Below are positions 19,679-31,129 of a DNA stretch of 64,000 nucleotides, piece after piece. The position numbers and the translations under genes are program-made. Source of the DNA: Ceratodon purpureus (lineage: Eukaryota > Streptophyta > Bryopsida > Pseudoditrichales > Ditrichaceae); the NCBI GenBank assembly GCA_014871385.1, contig CM026426.1:108336565-108400564 (forward strand), in the 5' to 3' direction. The notes under the pieces are model-generated. The model saw only the letters and a program-made list of their open reading frames with translations. It searched no databases and was not told the origin of the DNA. Position 1 is the first letter of the stretch. Each line of letters starts with the position of its first letter.

Positions 19679-22600
19679 ATGACTTCGTGTAAGGTGAAAC
19701 TCTACAGCTTGGTGGACGAGGAGTCCAATCCGGAACTTATAAGTCCACTGGTTTGTCGTGAAAATGAGTCCTGTAGGGATTTGAGAGCAAAATTGGAGGC
19801 CGCGGGTTGCGTGGAGTGGCCTTTCGTCTTCTGGGATGCGGAGGAGAAATGCAGGATTAAGCGCACCTTCGAGGGGATGAACCTCGTGGGAGAGCGGGTT
19901 TATGTCATACCAGATTCTGACGTCGGTGACGAAGGACCGGCCAAGCGGAGACGAGTTGAAGCAGAGGGCGAAGCTGAGGTCTCGGTTCCAGTAGAAGCCG
20001 TGGAGTTCCCGAGCGATACAGACGTTTTTGGAGAACCCCCTCCTCCGACCCCTACGACCCCGTGTGTAGCAGTACCGGAAGCTTGTGAACCCTACAACCC
20101 AAGTAATTTGCTCTGTACTGTGGTCGGAGAGGAGGTGATGGAGAAGTATAAGGCGCAGGTTCTGAAACTGCAGAAAGAGTTAGGTCAGATTGATTTCGAG
20201 GATCACTTGTGGCATCTTAAATCCTATGACCTAAACAACGTTGGTGTGGTGAAGCTGCATTGTGAGGAATGCGGGAAAGATTTTGGAGGGACGACTGGTG
20301 ATCATTCGAAATCTGCCATCCACAACCTCTTCACCAACTTCAAAAAATCTCACTTGCAGAGTTCTTTGCACATCAGATCTTGGTGTCGAAGAAAGGGCGT
20401 GGAATATTGTAACCATCCGCAGTCTCAGGCACCGAAGGGGAGAGCCATCATCATCACGGCTACTGATCATAGGAGGTTTGTCGAAGAAGGACTGGCAATA
20501 TTGGAGGAAGTGAATAACGAGGTTGAGGGAGGGCAGGGTCCCTTCGTCGTGGTCGGCGATCAAGATATGACACAATTAAAGAGTTTCTGGTACAAGGTCA
20601 GATGCAAGGTCGATGGAGAAATGTTTCAACTCTGTCCTGCAAGGAAGAATCTGAAGGCGAATCTGCAAAATCATTTGCATGGCTTGAAACACAGCAAGGC
20701 TGTGCAAGATTTGAGCGTGGGAGAAAGAACCTCCTCAAATGCGATATACAGCGGAAGGAAAGGTAGGCCGTCCTCTTCGTCACGGTCTACTGTTGGAAAC
20801 CAAAATGACCTGCACGCTTGGTTTAAGACATCGGAAAAGAATTCAATCGGAAACTGCTCCTCTTCCGAAGGTGGTGAGTGTTCTGACCCTCTCAGTCTAC
20901 TTTGTTGGGGAATGAGAAGTCAGTCCGTGTCGTATGGGGGTTTTTCTCACGAGATACTCCCTCTTCTACATGATCCTAAACCGGGAAGAATGTGGGTACC
21001 CGAACCGGCTACCTCTGCTGAGTTTATGGGTCGAGGAGGGATTATCTCTGTGGATGGGTGTTTCCGTCACGCTAAGTGCAAACGTCTGAGTCTAAGTAAT
21101 GAACCATTTCTGAATTATACCTGCTCTGAATGCTCTGAGATTCCACGAGAGAATGACTTCCGGCTTAGAGTGGTGCGTGAGAATCATGCTTTGGTTAAGA
21201 GAGGGTTTAGAGATCGCTGCCCTGGCCGTAGGGTTGATTATTTGTCCATAAGAGAACTGGCTGGTCGTAGCAGAGTCCTCGCCAAGAAATTCAAAGAACA
21301 GAAAGCGTTGCATTGGCTTATGAAAGCTAAGGTGGCGCAACTAAAACTGTCATCGAAAGGTCTGAAGCTGACGGCTGTAGAGAGTTTCAACAGAAAGGAT
21401 GTTCTAAGTTTCTGTAACAACATACTGGCTGCTCACAGAACCAATGCGTTCGGGGGAAAGCCAGCACTGTGGGACTTCCTGAGGGATGTCGCCACTAACC
21501 TGAATCGTGCCAAAGGAGGATTTAGGTATTCAAAAAATACGAAGTCATTCTCACAAGCAATGAAAATATACGGTGGGCGTCGCATGTGCGATTTGTTTGC
21601 TCTGAATTTTGTTGGACCTTCTTATTCGAGTACTAAGAGAGAGAATAAAAAAGGAGTGCAGTTTATCGCAGGAGAACATGCTTCGATATTTAAGTGTGTC
21701 GCAGAGATCTACCGGGAATCGAAGGCTGCCTACGGAATTACAGGGGCAGTACCAGTTATTCTGGCGGAGGATGAGACTAAAGTAAAAAGTAGAATTTCGT
21801 GGGACTCTCGCACTGATGTCCTTGTCGGTTTTTGTGGTTCAAAACTTGATCACCGATGTGACTCTCATTTCAGACCCTCTGTGGGATCCGGAGACGCTGG
21901 TTACAGTAATGTTGTGGATGCCTTCAAATTAAACCGAATTGGTAGTTTTGCTAGGGTCATAATGGTTAATCCACTTCATGACAGGCTGCCTAGACTTGTG
22001 TTGGTCGTCAATGTTACTTGTAACTGTTTCAATAGTGCTTGGGTTCGGGAACAGTGGTCCGTAATTGACTCTTTGTGGCAGGAACACTGTGAGGAGACTG
22101 TCGGGCCCATTATCGGACACGCATCTGATGGAGATTCGAGACGAAGGCAACTAATGTTACAGGACTTCACAGAGGTATCTGGGGTCCGGTTTAATGTGAA
22201 TTGGTTGGGGTGGAAATTGTCCGCTTCAGTTTTAGATTCGGGACGTGTTGTTGGCTTACATGATCAGGATTATGTGCATAATGGTAAGAAACTAATTAAT
22301 CCATTAGATTCGGCTGTTAAGAGTTTACAGCTGGGTGCAGACATATGCTTGCTAGAGCACATTGGTCAAGTGTACAATAAATTTTCATACGACGATCATG
22401 GTTTACGGTTGGAAGACGTTCAAAGGACAGACCGCCAGAACTGGGCGAGTGCTCAGCGACTCTGTTCAGTGAAGGTAAGAGACAGTTTAAAAAGACTCCA
22501 AAGTGATCGGGACGCACATCAGGAACGAACCCTGGGTACAGAGATGTATTTGCAGATTGTGTCCGATTATATAGACATATTTCTGTCCTTGTCTCTCACA

Positions 22601-24148
22601 TTGCGAGAAAGAGTGGTGCTCGCAGCCAAAGTCTCCTTTTTTTTCCGCCTGTGGAAACTCTGGTTCAAGTTCGGAGATCACAGTGTTGGCGGTAACACTA
22701 AGACTTTATCACTACAGGAGTGTTTTGTTTCTAACCAATGTTATTTAGACATTCAGCTAAGTTGTCACTTTGTTGTGTTACTAATTAAATACTTCCGAGA
22801 ATTCCACTCGGGTTTAGCTGTCCCCTTGCATTTGACCGGCTCAGATTCGTGCGAAATTTTTTTTAGTAAGGTAGGTGGAATGCAGGGCATGGAGAGATCA
22901 TATGACTTCCACGAGCTCCTGGGGTGCGCAAACACAGTAAACCACCTAGCTGCTATCGAATACGGTGAAAATGGGTTAAGATTTGACCGAGTTCACAACA
23001 AGCAGAGGAATATCTGGGCGAAGCTTCATCCATTGGGAGAAGGCGAAAGCGCTGCAAACCTGAGTGACTACAGTGGGGTCGACAATGATGATGCGCTGGT
23101 CATGTGCTTGAAAGAAGGTCTCAAGTCTGCCCAGAGTATGCTTCGAGGACTAAACATGGCTCCTTCAACCGTTGCTCGGGACAAGAAGTGGTTTCTGGAG
23201 CCCTGGGTCGTGGAGGCTCTAGATACGAAGCACTGGAGCTATGTTCCACCCGTGACGCCCGTGCGGGGAGAGGATGGAGATGGCGAAGTTATGCGGGAGT
23301 CGTTGTCGACAGTAGCACTGCCTACAGATGATTTGGAAGAGTGCCCCGAGTCAGGATGTGGAGGAGAGTCGATGATAGAAGATGAATTGGACCCGGTTCA
23401 GGTTGCAGAAGATGAGTGCCGACACGCCATTCGCGAAATTCTTAGTACTGGGGAAGACTTGACAAGCACCGATGTATCACCTCCAATAGCAACTGCACGC
23501 ATATCACCAGTGGTTACATATTGCACCAAGGTGATATATAAATCCACGTTAGTATCCGAACTAAATGGTAATCCGTTCCTCTCCAAAGATCGACTAACTA
23601 GAATAAAAAACTCTGTTTATTTTAATAATGCCGAGGACTATTTATCAGCTTCTACTTCTAGTAGCACGTGTCTTGTTGGGTTGGGGACAGACTGTGGAGT
23701 TTATTTTGAAGAGGACGAAACACAATCCCCTTCGTCTACGTGCAGGGCTGCTCAAAAGCGCAGTAGGCAGAGCTCGCAAAGAAGAGGGTCACCCGTGGCT
23801 GTCACAACTGGTGCAGATAAGGGTTCCTGGTGGATTGGGAGAGTTCAGAAAATTAGGAGGTCTTACGGCACCAAATGGGGCCCTTCACGTAACCCCATTG
23901 ACCTCCTGAACCGTGCCACTACCACAGGTAAGAAGGTAAGTGGTTCACCAACAACCCAAGTTATGTTCAATTGGTTCTCAAAAGGAATGGGCCGTAACAA
24001 ATATAAATACGATGTCACCGACACTCAGTGGATAGATGTGGACTGTATCATTTCCAGTATTGCTCTTACCTTCGACAGTAGACACAATCTTTACTGTCTC
24101 GCAGAAGAAGACAAACAGGTGTTGGATGACTTTGTTTCAAAACAATGA
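19679..24148 (+). CDS. Large zinc-finger DDE-like transposase of an unassigned family, intact
   Basis: A single open frame of 1,489 codons begins at the first in-frame ATG, 19679. Residues 1-85 look like a small beta-rich (ubiquitin- or PB1-like) domain, followed by an acidic linker with PAKRRRVEA. Two zinc-finger-like segments follow: CEECGKDFGG with a HLQSSLH tail (~193-240) and CPARKNLKANLQNHLHGLKH (~320-345). Putative catalytic acids are ILAEDETKVKSR (~694), GHASDGDSRRRQLML (~812) and SDSCEIFFSKVGG (~1057); the last resembles the C-terminal acidic motif of hAT/P-type transposases. VIMVNPLHDRLPRLVLVVNV lies between them. A C-terminal module (~1384-1489) begins WWIGRVQKIRR and may be a BAH- or Tudor-like reader. 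Function as a transposase is inference from motif order. The intact length makes it the least decayed gene here; it may be recent or domesticated. Confidence 0.75.
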   Translation: MTSCKVKLYSLVDEESNPELISPLVCRENESCRDLRAKLEAAGCVEWPFVFWDAEEKCRIKRTFEGMNLVGERVYVIPDSDVGDEGPAKRRRVEAEGEAEVSVPVEAVEFPSDTDVFGEPPPPTPTTPCVAVPEACEPYNPSNLLCTVVGEEVMEKYKAQVLKLQKELGQIDFEDHLWHLKSYDLNNVGVVKLHCEECGKDFGGTTGDHSKSAIHNLFTNFKKSHLQSSLHIRSWCRRKGVEYCNHPQSQAPKGRAIIITATDHRRFVEEGLAILEEVNNEVEGGQGPFVVVGDQDMTQLKSFWYKVRCKVDGEMFQLCPARKNLKANLQNHLHGLKHSKAVQDLSVGERTSSNAIYSGRKGRPSSSSRSTVGNQNDLHAWFKTSEKNSIGNCSSSEGGECSDPLSLLCWGMRSQSVSYGGFSHEILPLLHDPKPGRMWVPEPATSAEFMGRGGIISVDGCFRHAKCKRLSLSNEPFLNYTCSECSEIPRENDFRLRVVRENHALVKRGFRDRCPGRRVDYLSIRELAGRSRVLAKKFKEQKALHWLMKAKVAQLKLSSKGLKLTAVESFNRKDVLSFCNNILAAHRTNAFGGKPALWDFLRDVATNLNRAKGGFRYSKNTKSFSQAMKIYGGRRMCDLFALNFVGPSYSSTKRENKKGVQFIAGEHASIFKCVAEIYRESKAAYGITGAVPVILAEDETKVKSRISWDSRTDVLVGFCGSKLDHRCDSHFRPSVGSGDAGYSNVVDAFKLNRIGSFARVIMVNPLHDRLPRLVLVVNVTCNCFNSAWVREQWSVIDSLWQEHCEETVGPIIGHASDGDSRRRQLMLQDFTEVSGVRFNVNWLGWKLSASVLDSGRVVGLHDQDYVHNGKKLINPLDSAVKSLQLGADICLLEHIGQVYNKFSYDDHGLRLEDVQRTDRQNWASAQRLCSVKVRDSLKRLQSDRDAHQERTLGTEMYLQIVSDYIDIFLSLSLTLRERVVLAAKVSFFFRLWKLWFKFGDHSVGGNTKTLSLQECFVSNQCYLDIQLSCHFVVLLIKYFREFHSGLAVPLHLTGSDSCEIFFSKVGGMQGMERSYDFHELLGCANTVNHLAAIEYGENGLRFDRVHNKQRNIWAKLHPLGEGESAANLSDYSGVDNDDALVMCLKEGLKSAQSMLRGLNMAPSTVARDKKWFLEPWVVEALDTKHWSYVPPVTPVRGEDGDGEVMRESLSTVALPTDDLEECPESGCGGESMIEDELDPVQVAEDECRHAIREILSTGEDLTSTDVSPPIATARISPVVTYCTKVIYKSTLVSELNGNPFLSKDRLTRIKNSVYFNNAEDYLSASTSSSTCLVGLGTDCGVYFEEDETQSPSSTCRAAQKRSRQSSQRRGSPVAVTTGADKGSWWIGRVQKIRRSYGTKWGPSRNPIDLLNRATTTGKKVSGSPTTQVMFNWFSKGMGRNKYKYDVTDTQWIDVDCIISSIALTFDSRHNLYCLAEEDKQVLDDFVSKQ

Positions 24149-25246
24149 CGTCGAATTCTGCCGAAGGATCTTCCTGGCCCCGAGTAAGCTTCCACATCTT
24201 CCCTTCAAGTGTAATACCATTCTCCAATGTTTTCTCTTTACACTGCATTGACAATTTCCTCTACTGTGCTCAATGTGGAGTTTGTTTTAATCCTAATGAA
24301 TTGGGCTGGTAACTCACGTGCCGAGAGTAAGTCACAGAGTATATGCGTAATGAATTCCCGTTCTAGTTTCCTGCAGTGCTCTGTACTCTGCTGCAGCGCA
24401 TGGCTGGGACCGAATTCTGTTTTTGCCTAAGTCATGAGTACGTTCTTATTAGTGCATGGTTTATTAATATTAGTGCATGGTTTATTAGTTCATGGCCCCC
24501 TGGATCGCACAATTAAAGGTTTTCTAAGTCATTTTGTTTTCGTGCATTTTTCCAGGTTCTACCTACTCGGTGGTAGGTCATGACCACGGATCACGCTGAT
24601 GAAAGGCCGTGGCAGCTTGCTTCGAAGGTCCCTGCATGAACCAGCTCGATCCAGCGTTAACTCTCCAGCGTTATCGTCCGAGGTATTCAGGCTTTGTAAT
24701 TATCGCTAATTTTTTATTTTTTTTAAATTTCTTTAATAATTTTATTTTCCACGTTTCTCCTTTTAAAATTGCACTGATCAATGTACGAGCAGCGTACAGC
24801 AAATATGATTGCAAAACCCGGTTATTTCCCTCACATCAGTCCCTTCTGATTTGTGATTTGAGTACTCTGTAAATGATCATGGAATGACCCACTTGATGTG
24901 CATGATTGTGTCCCAGGTTTTTGGATTCATCATGACCTTTTGGAGACGGGACGCGCTGCATATTCCCACGATCTGGGATTTGACACACGCCCTTCTAATC
25001 ATGATGTGAGTACCCTAATCCTAGCCTAAAATCTAGAGTCCTGAAACAGAAATCATTACCCTACCCCTACTGTCGGCGCATCATCCTCTCGGATCCTCCT
25101 GATTTCTTCACCTCCCCTTCGCTCATAAAACCTTGTCGCAAGTCGGCCCTCGGGTACCTCATTCTTCAGCACTCTGGCTCAGCTCGTAACCTCCGCGCAC
25201 CTCACCTTCTCTGCACTTCGTTTGTTCAGGGACTCAACGATCCGCG
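24149..25246. other. 3' flank of the large transposase-like gene
   Basis: No domain is seen. A 20-bp direct duplicate (ATTAGTGCATGGTTTATTA) is at about 24449-24490. From 25020 onward GC rises toward the next ORF, and TCATAAAACCTTG near 25122 could be TATA-like. Terminal inverted repeats for the large gene were looked for and not found by eye. Confidence 0.3.
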
Positions 25247-25255
25247 GTGGAGACA

Positions 25256-25639
25256 ATGGAGCCTGCCCTCATGAGCGCCGTCTTCTCGCCCATCTTCGTG
25301 CGGCTCAGGTTGGTCGATGCGTGGGAAGATTGGTGCTCCCCTTGTCCGCTTTGGGGAGACCTCGAAACGATCTGGACTTACTCCCGCATCTGCACTTCCT
25401 CGCGCGACTTTCTTCGTTCGACTCTGGAGTTCCAAGCACTACGCCTCGCAATGTGGGAGTACTTCCTCATCAAAGAACCCGGCTGGGTGTGCAAAGTCGA
25501 CTTCGTTCGCAGCCGCTGGACTCGGAACTTTGCAGCATTCGCTTCGGCCGAGGTGTCCGCCGAGGACCTCCGGGGCATGAAGATTGAGGAGTTGGCGACG
25601 CAGCGAGACCAGATCGAGGAGGCGAAGATGGTTCATTGA
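25256..25639 (+). CDS. Orphan 127-residue ORF, unknown function
   Basis: The frame starts at ATG 25256 (ACAATGGAG, a fair plant start context) and ends TGA at 25639. The protein is rich in Trp and aromatic residues (DAWEDWCSPCPLWGD, CTSSRDFLRS, RSRWTRNFAAF) and ends in a charged helix (EELATQRDQIEEAKM). It has higher GC and coding-like codon use compared with its flanks. No signal peptide, membrane segment or known domain was recognised. It may be a lone gene, a last exon or an element accessory protein of the large transposase gene upstream. Confidence 0.4.
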   Translation: MEPALMSAVFSPIFVRLRLVDAWEDWCSPCPLWGDLETIWTYSRICTSSRDFLRSTLEFQALRLAMWEYFLIKEPGWVCKVDFVRSRWTRNFAAFASAEVSAEDLRGMKIEELATQRDQIEEAKMVH

Positions 25640-27330
25640 TCGTGTTGTTCTCTTCCTCGGTTCGTGAGGTCAGTTCCTTCCTGTTATGGGTTTTTTTCTG
25701 ATCTCTTCGTTCGTTGTTTCATTTTCCGCATTGTTTTCTGTACATGACTTCGTTTCCTTGTTATCAGTCGGGTTTGTGGGTTGATGCTGTACTTGCTCTT
25801 CTGGAGACGAGGTTGGTAGTCTCCTCAATTGACTTTGTTTGTTTTCTTGTGTGACTGTAGGTGTGCAGATAGCGCCGGGGAGGTTCAGTCCGTTTTGATT
25901 TTTTCCGGAACAGCTTCAGGAGTGTAGCAGTAGTTTCTTCGCTGTCACACATGGACTTCGTTTGTTCCTCATTTTTGCGTTGTTGAAAACGATGCTTGAA
26001 TCAGTTAGGTTTTAGGAATTATTTTGGGGTACACAGTAGTTGCACAGAAACCTTGGTGTGCACAGTAGAAACAGACTCTTTCCACGCTGTGTTCATAAAC
26101 ACAACCTCTTGGAGGTGGCGCACTAGTTTTCGTTGTTGCTTCTCTTTCGTCACCCTTTCTGCACTTCTGTGTTGTCTACGCTTGTGCTACCTAGATCAGT
26201 TTCGGTCTTTCAGAGAGAATGTACAGATGCAATGTTGTTGTGAACGAGAGCTTGTTCTAGCATGTTTCCTTGTTGTTTTTGATGCATGCTTGAATGAACA
26301 GTGAATGCAGCTTGTTATGTCATGTTTACTTAGGCTGCTCTGAATGTATGCGTTTCAGTTGATGTTCAAGACTTGAATTGAGATTTCGTTGATTTCAGGA
26401 GAATGTAAGGAATTTTTAGAATCTGCATTAGGTTCCACCCTAAATCTGCCTAAAACAAATTTTTTAAACTAACTTACCATGCTATCAAATCCTGTTCAGA
26501 AAATTTATAATAAAATGAACAGTACATTCAATTGAGCAAAACAGGGGAATTATGTAATTGAACCTACTGTAATATTCATCCCCTAAAAAATAATACCCCT
26601 CCATAAAATACTTGTTGGTCGCAGCTGGTTGTAGATTTTAACACTAAGTGAATCCCCCGAGGATTTTGGTTTTATGAGGGAGTAAATATGGCTACAAGAT
26701 TGCAATTGAGCATCTCAATGTTGACATTAAGCAATTCCAATTCTGCAATACTAGGACATATTCTAATTTGCCGTATCATACAAAGATCTACCTAAATTTT
26801 TGGAGTAGGGAATGAAGGAACACTTAGTGACTAAAGCTTGTGATGTGGATGCTGGTATTAGTGTGCAACTTCGAGATGATATACTATTGATGCTTGTAGC
26901 AGGCCACGAGATGATAGGGTCTGTGTTAACATGAACTGTTAGCAAGGTGAATAGGGTTTAATTCTTCAGTTTAATCTCTTAGTCTGAAAGCACAACATAC
27001 TCTACTTCTTGGATTTTGTAACCCATGAAGACAGTGGCGATTGTATACTTTCTTGACAAATTGGTGGAATATGTGTAATTAAATGTTAGCTACTCAGATA
27101 GCGCTAAATAATCTATTTCCTCATTTGCCTGATTCAGTCCTGATTTCATTTAGTTGTCCTTCAATTCTTTTTGAGAACTCACCTCATAACTTACAGGACA
27201 CATGTGTTTTTACAGAGCCCATCTGCGGTGGCCAAGGTTTGATAGAGTTTTGGGAGGAAGGAAACCACAATTTGCAATCCACAGTCTCTCATCTACATTC
27301 TTTCATTCACAATTTATTATCTACATTTTT
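25640..27330. other. AT-rich non-coding stretch
   Basis: Downstream of the orphan ORF. T-rich text suggests introns or intergenic DNA. No exon, RNA gene or transposon motif could be supported. Confidence 0.3.
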
Positions 27331-27339
27331 ACATGACAC

Positions 27340-27595
27340 TCTTTTTACTCAAACAGTCTTATCCAAACAGTCTTACCCAATCATTCTTACCCAATCAGTC
27401 TTACCCATTCAGTCTTACCCAATCAGTTTTACCCAATCAGTCTTACCCAATTAGTCTTACCCAATCAGTCTTACCCATTCAGTCTTACCCAATCAGTCTT
27501 ATCCAAATAGTTTTACTCAAACAATTTTTATCCAAACAATTTTTACTCAAACAATTTTTGCTCAAACAATTTCACTCAAACTATTTTACTTAAAC
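27340..27595. repeat. Minisatellite, ~15-bp unit (CTTACCCAATCAGT)
   Basis: About a dozen units of CAGTCTTACCCAATCAGT type run to 27510, then degrade into ACTCAAACAATTTTT units up to 27595. The ORFs that read SVLPNQSYP repeats across it are a consequence of the repeat, not genes. Confidence 0.75.
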
Positions 27596-27780
27596 AATAT
27601 TGCTTACATGATTTCATTTACATAGTATTGCTTATATGATTTCATTTATATACTATTGTTCATATGATTTACATAGTATTGTTTATATGATTTCATTTAT
27701 ATAGTATTGTTCATATGATTTACATAGTATTGCTTATATGATTTCATTTACACAGTATTGTTTACATGGTTTTAACACGA
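27596..27780. repeat. AT-rich tandem repeat, ~45-60-bp unit
   Basis: Three to four units carry GTATTGCTTATATGATTTCA or the related GTATTGTTCATATGATTTA. They follow the preceding minisatellite directly. Confidence 0.6.
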
Positions 27781-29590
27781 TGGTTGTGTTTGAATGATTT
27801 TACTTCAATGGTTTTGTTTTCATCTTAATTTAAAGTTGATCAAGTTTCAATTGAAGATTATCAAACCAAATGTGTTTGCGTAAAACAAATTTAGTTTTAT
27901 TTGATGGAAATTATAAAAAATAAAATATCTAATTTTATTATCCAATTCTAATTAATTTAATTTAGAATAAAAACACACAATACTATTTTCAAAGATCGTT
28001 AGCATTTTTATTTTTTTTATATCAATCATTGCAACTATTTATATGCATTAAATTAAAAAGATAACCATTATTTTTTATTAATTTAAAAATTAAAACGCTT
28101 GCTACGTGTTTAAAAATAAAAAATAAAAAAATAAAAAATTAAAAATAAAAAAAAGAAGTAATCTAAAACAGTTAGATGGAAAATCAATTGATTAGGAAGA
28201 CAACTTTTTATTTATAAGCAATAATTTTATCATTCTATGTGAGATTATATAATAAATTTGACAACAAAAAATTATTTTGTAATGATACATTGAAACCAAA
28301 GTATTCCAAAGATTCAACTTTAGCTCAAAAGTCTATAGTAATTTATAGCTATGACCTTAGAAAAGATAAACTTTCAACATTCAAGTGTAATTTTTTTAAT
28401 TGCTCAACATCTCTACAAAATTTGGTGAATTTTTTTTTATTTTAAATAAACAATAATTATATTACAATGTAAGACATTAGGAATATCCAAAACAATTTTA
28501 CAAGATTATATATAAAAAAATGCAATACATTTTCAACAAAAATTTGAAATTGTTTTTATTTTTTATTAGTCAAATCATTGTTTATGACATTCAATAGAGG
28601 TGGAGTTGATTACATTTCATTTAAATGAATAATATCTAAATTTTTATTGTAATGTTATTTCCAACAAAGCTAGAATGTAGTCTTCAATGAAAAATTTTGT
28701 AACATCGAACTTTGTCCAATAAAACATGCTCTTCATATCATATGAAATCTATATATTATATTTTTAAAGAAAAAATTAGACCTCCTTTATAAACATATTT
28801 TAGCCGTCAATGAAAGCAAGTTGTTCACCATTCTATGCAACTAATCTTTATCATTAATAATAATAATTTAATAACAATGTTTTAACAAAATGTTATTATC
28901 ACCTAAAGGACCAAGTGTTTGTTCTACAAACAATTGAGATTCTACACAAGTTCCTACAATATCAATTTTCAATGTGATTTTTTTAAAACATTTGTGGACA
29001 TAAGAAATTACAAGAGCTTTTAGTGCATATAATTTGTTGATCCACTATAACTCCAAAAAAAAGAAGTTATGCTCCTTTAAGTCATTTTTCCTCAGCAACG
29101 GATGAACTCCAATTGTTTTGCGACATTCCTTTAGTACCTTTGAGATTTTGTATACAAGTCACTAATATGATTCCTTTTTAGGCTTCCAAAAAAATTATTT
29201 CAATAATGAAAATATCTCCCTTTAAAAATCTTCAAAAGTTTGCTACATTATTTTATTTTATTTTAAAATTTATATTTTTGTATACTAACATCGTAGGAAC
29301 TTGGCTAAAATTTCAGTTGTTTGTTGAATGGATACTTGGCTCTTTGTAGGTTTTTGAGGATAGAGCCTCACGGTTCCACCGTTCTTGTTTCAGGTGTGAT
29401 GTCCGCGCATTGTCCAACGGTGTAAGTTCTTTTTAATGCGGAGTGGATTACAAGCTGTAGACAGAGTTAGCGGGTTTATAATCACATCTCAATACGTCAA
29501 CATATGCAAGTCAAATGATGGTATTGCTTGCGAAGGTGAGGTGCGACAACATCCGGGGAGTCCAGACACCGTGAACTGTTATTCTACACA
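27781..29590. other. Very AT-rich non-coding stretch
   Basis: Contains long A/T runs, such as an AAAATAAAAAATAAAA tract at 28108-28155. No coding frame of note is present. GC recovers after about 29340. Confidence 0.35.
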
Positions 29591-29597
29591 TGAGCTT

Positions 29598-29775
29598 TGC
29601 ACTACTAGCAAACCTGTCGTTCCTCACTTACTATATCAAGCAATTTCGAAGTTGGCGAGTCACTGGAGTCACAAAAGACAAGAAAAAGTGCCCTTTTCCA
29701 CCTTCTCCGTCAGTGAAGGGCGACACTTTTTGAGTGAGGAACGACAGGTCTGCTTCTAGTGTTGCTAGCAATGGC
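29598..29775. repeat. Inverted repeat / foldback structure
   Basis: Perfect 17-bp arms ACCTGTCGTTCCTCACT (29612-29628) and its complement (29733-29749) enclose about 104 bp. Imperfect pairing extends outward through CTAGCA-type sequence. A nested pair (AAAAAGTGCCCTT against AAGGGCGACACTTTTT, about 29683-29729) continues the stem inward. The structure could be a MITE or a small-RNA precursor. A short ORF crosses it but shows no domain. Confidence 0.5.
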
Positions 29776-31110
29776 TCCCTTAGAATCCGCCTAACAGCGA
29801 CAAGGAGGAAAACAAGGTAGTTGTGGGCTGTCTCCTACGACGTGGTTTACATACATGCGTCCAAACATGGAAAGTTTACACAGGGTACCAGCAACTCACG
29901 TAGGCGATGACGATTCGTCTTCCTCAAGAAATAGCGAAACTGGATAGAGGAGTAATGACACGCCAGCAGACACAAGTAGAGGGTGCACAAACATTTAACT
30001 CGATGTCCAGTCTTCCATGAACAGGCTTCTGCCCTGAGCTAACTCCAGGAGCTGAGTCAAAGAAGCGAGGAATCTTAACTAGCAGCTGTGGGCAAAGGAC
30101 GCGTGTGAGCACCTTGCTGTCTACAATAAATCCTTCTATGGACTGGAAAATACGAGACGCAATACTTGAGAAACACGCAATGGGCAACTTACAGACCGCC
30201 GCTCTCTAAATCCTCTGCAATTTCCTATATACTCTTCGTTACAACTGGTTACAATACCCACGACGAAACAATCGGCGAGAGTTTATATCGATCTGACTTC
30301 AACCGTATCCCAACAACGTCAAATTTGATGCAATGTTCAGCGTACCCTTTGAATACTCTAACGAATACAAAGGAGACTAGTGACATTGCGGCATGCAAGT
30401 CGGGGGCCAATCTTGGCACACGACTGGTCTGATCGGCAATTTGGAAGCGCTAGATTTGCCCGTAAATGCTCGTAGCCTAGGTAATTCCTAAATATATTGC
30501 GGAATTTGAAATCGTTATGCATTTAGCTCGGAAAGTGCCTTCTCCAAGTGGCATTTTTGATTTTGAGGATGACTAAGATTGGCCAAAAAATTAGTGGGAG
30601 TAGTGGGCCGATCCCCCATTGCTCCAAGGCTTGTCAGCGATTTTAGTATGATGTTGACTACACCGCCATAGATGGTGCAATCTGTTCAATACACCGGCGA
30701 GGAGGATCTATGGATGTCTGAGTGGCTGGAGGATGCGCCGCAGCTGGAGTTAGCAGGACATCAACGTGGGGAGGCGTATTGGAATGAGCGCTCCAACATG
30801 GCCAACGTTCAACGCTGTGTCAGCACATACATCCTTTCTCCTCGTAATTTCAGGAAGGCGCATGTTTAAATGTAGATCCATGTTGAAGAAGACAATGTCT
30901 CGGCCTTGGAGGTGGCGATAGGGTTTCTCCGCAGTGTATAGAGGCGACCCTACTGATCAACCACTGTCCCAAGGTGCGTGATTTCCACCTAGGCAGGCTG
31001 CAGAACGAGCTTCCGAGGATGTCTTAACGATCGACAAGTATGTATAACCTACAGAGTTCTCTGAGGATCGATTTCTAGTCTCATGAGTTATATTGCATGC
31101 TCCAATGATA
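29776..31110. other. Non-coding stretch
   Basis: Short open frames on both strands were inspected and none shows a domain or splice pattern that supports a gene. It precedes the left inverted block of the Mutator-like element. Confidence 0.3.
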
Positions 31111-31129
31111 ATTGAAATAATTTGAAACT

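Noticed and set aside
27340..27595. CRISPR-like array
   Set aside because: The units are short, contiguous and without spacers, so it is a minisatellite; the genome is eukaryotic.
29436..29759. 107-codon ORF
   Set aside because: It spans a foldback structure and shows no domain or coding bias.
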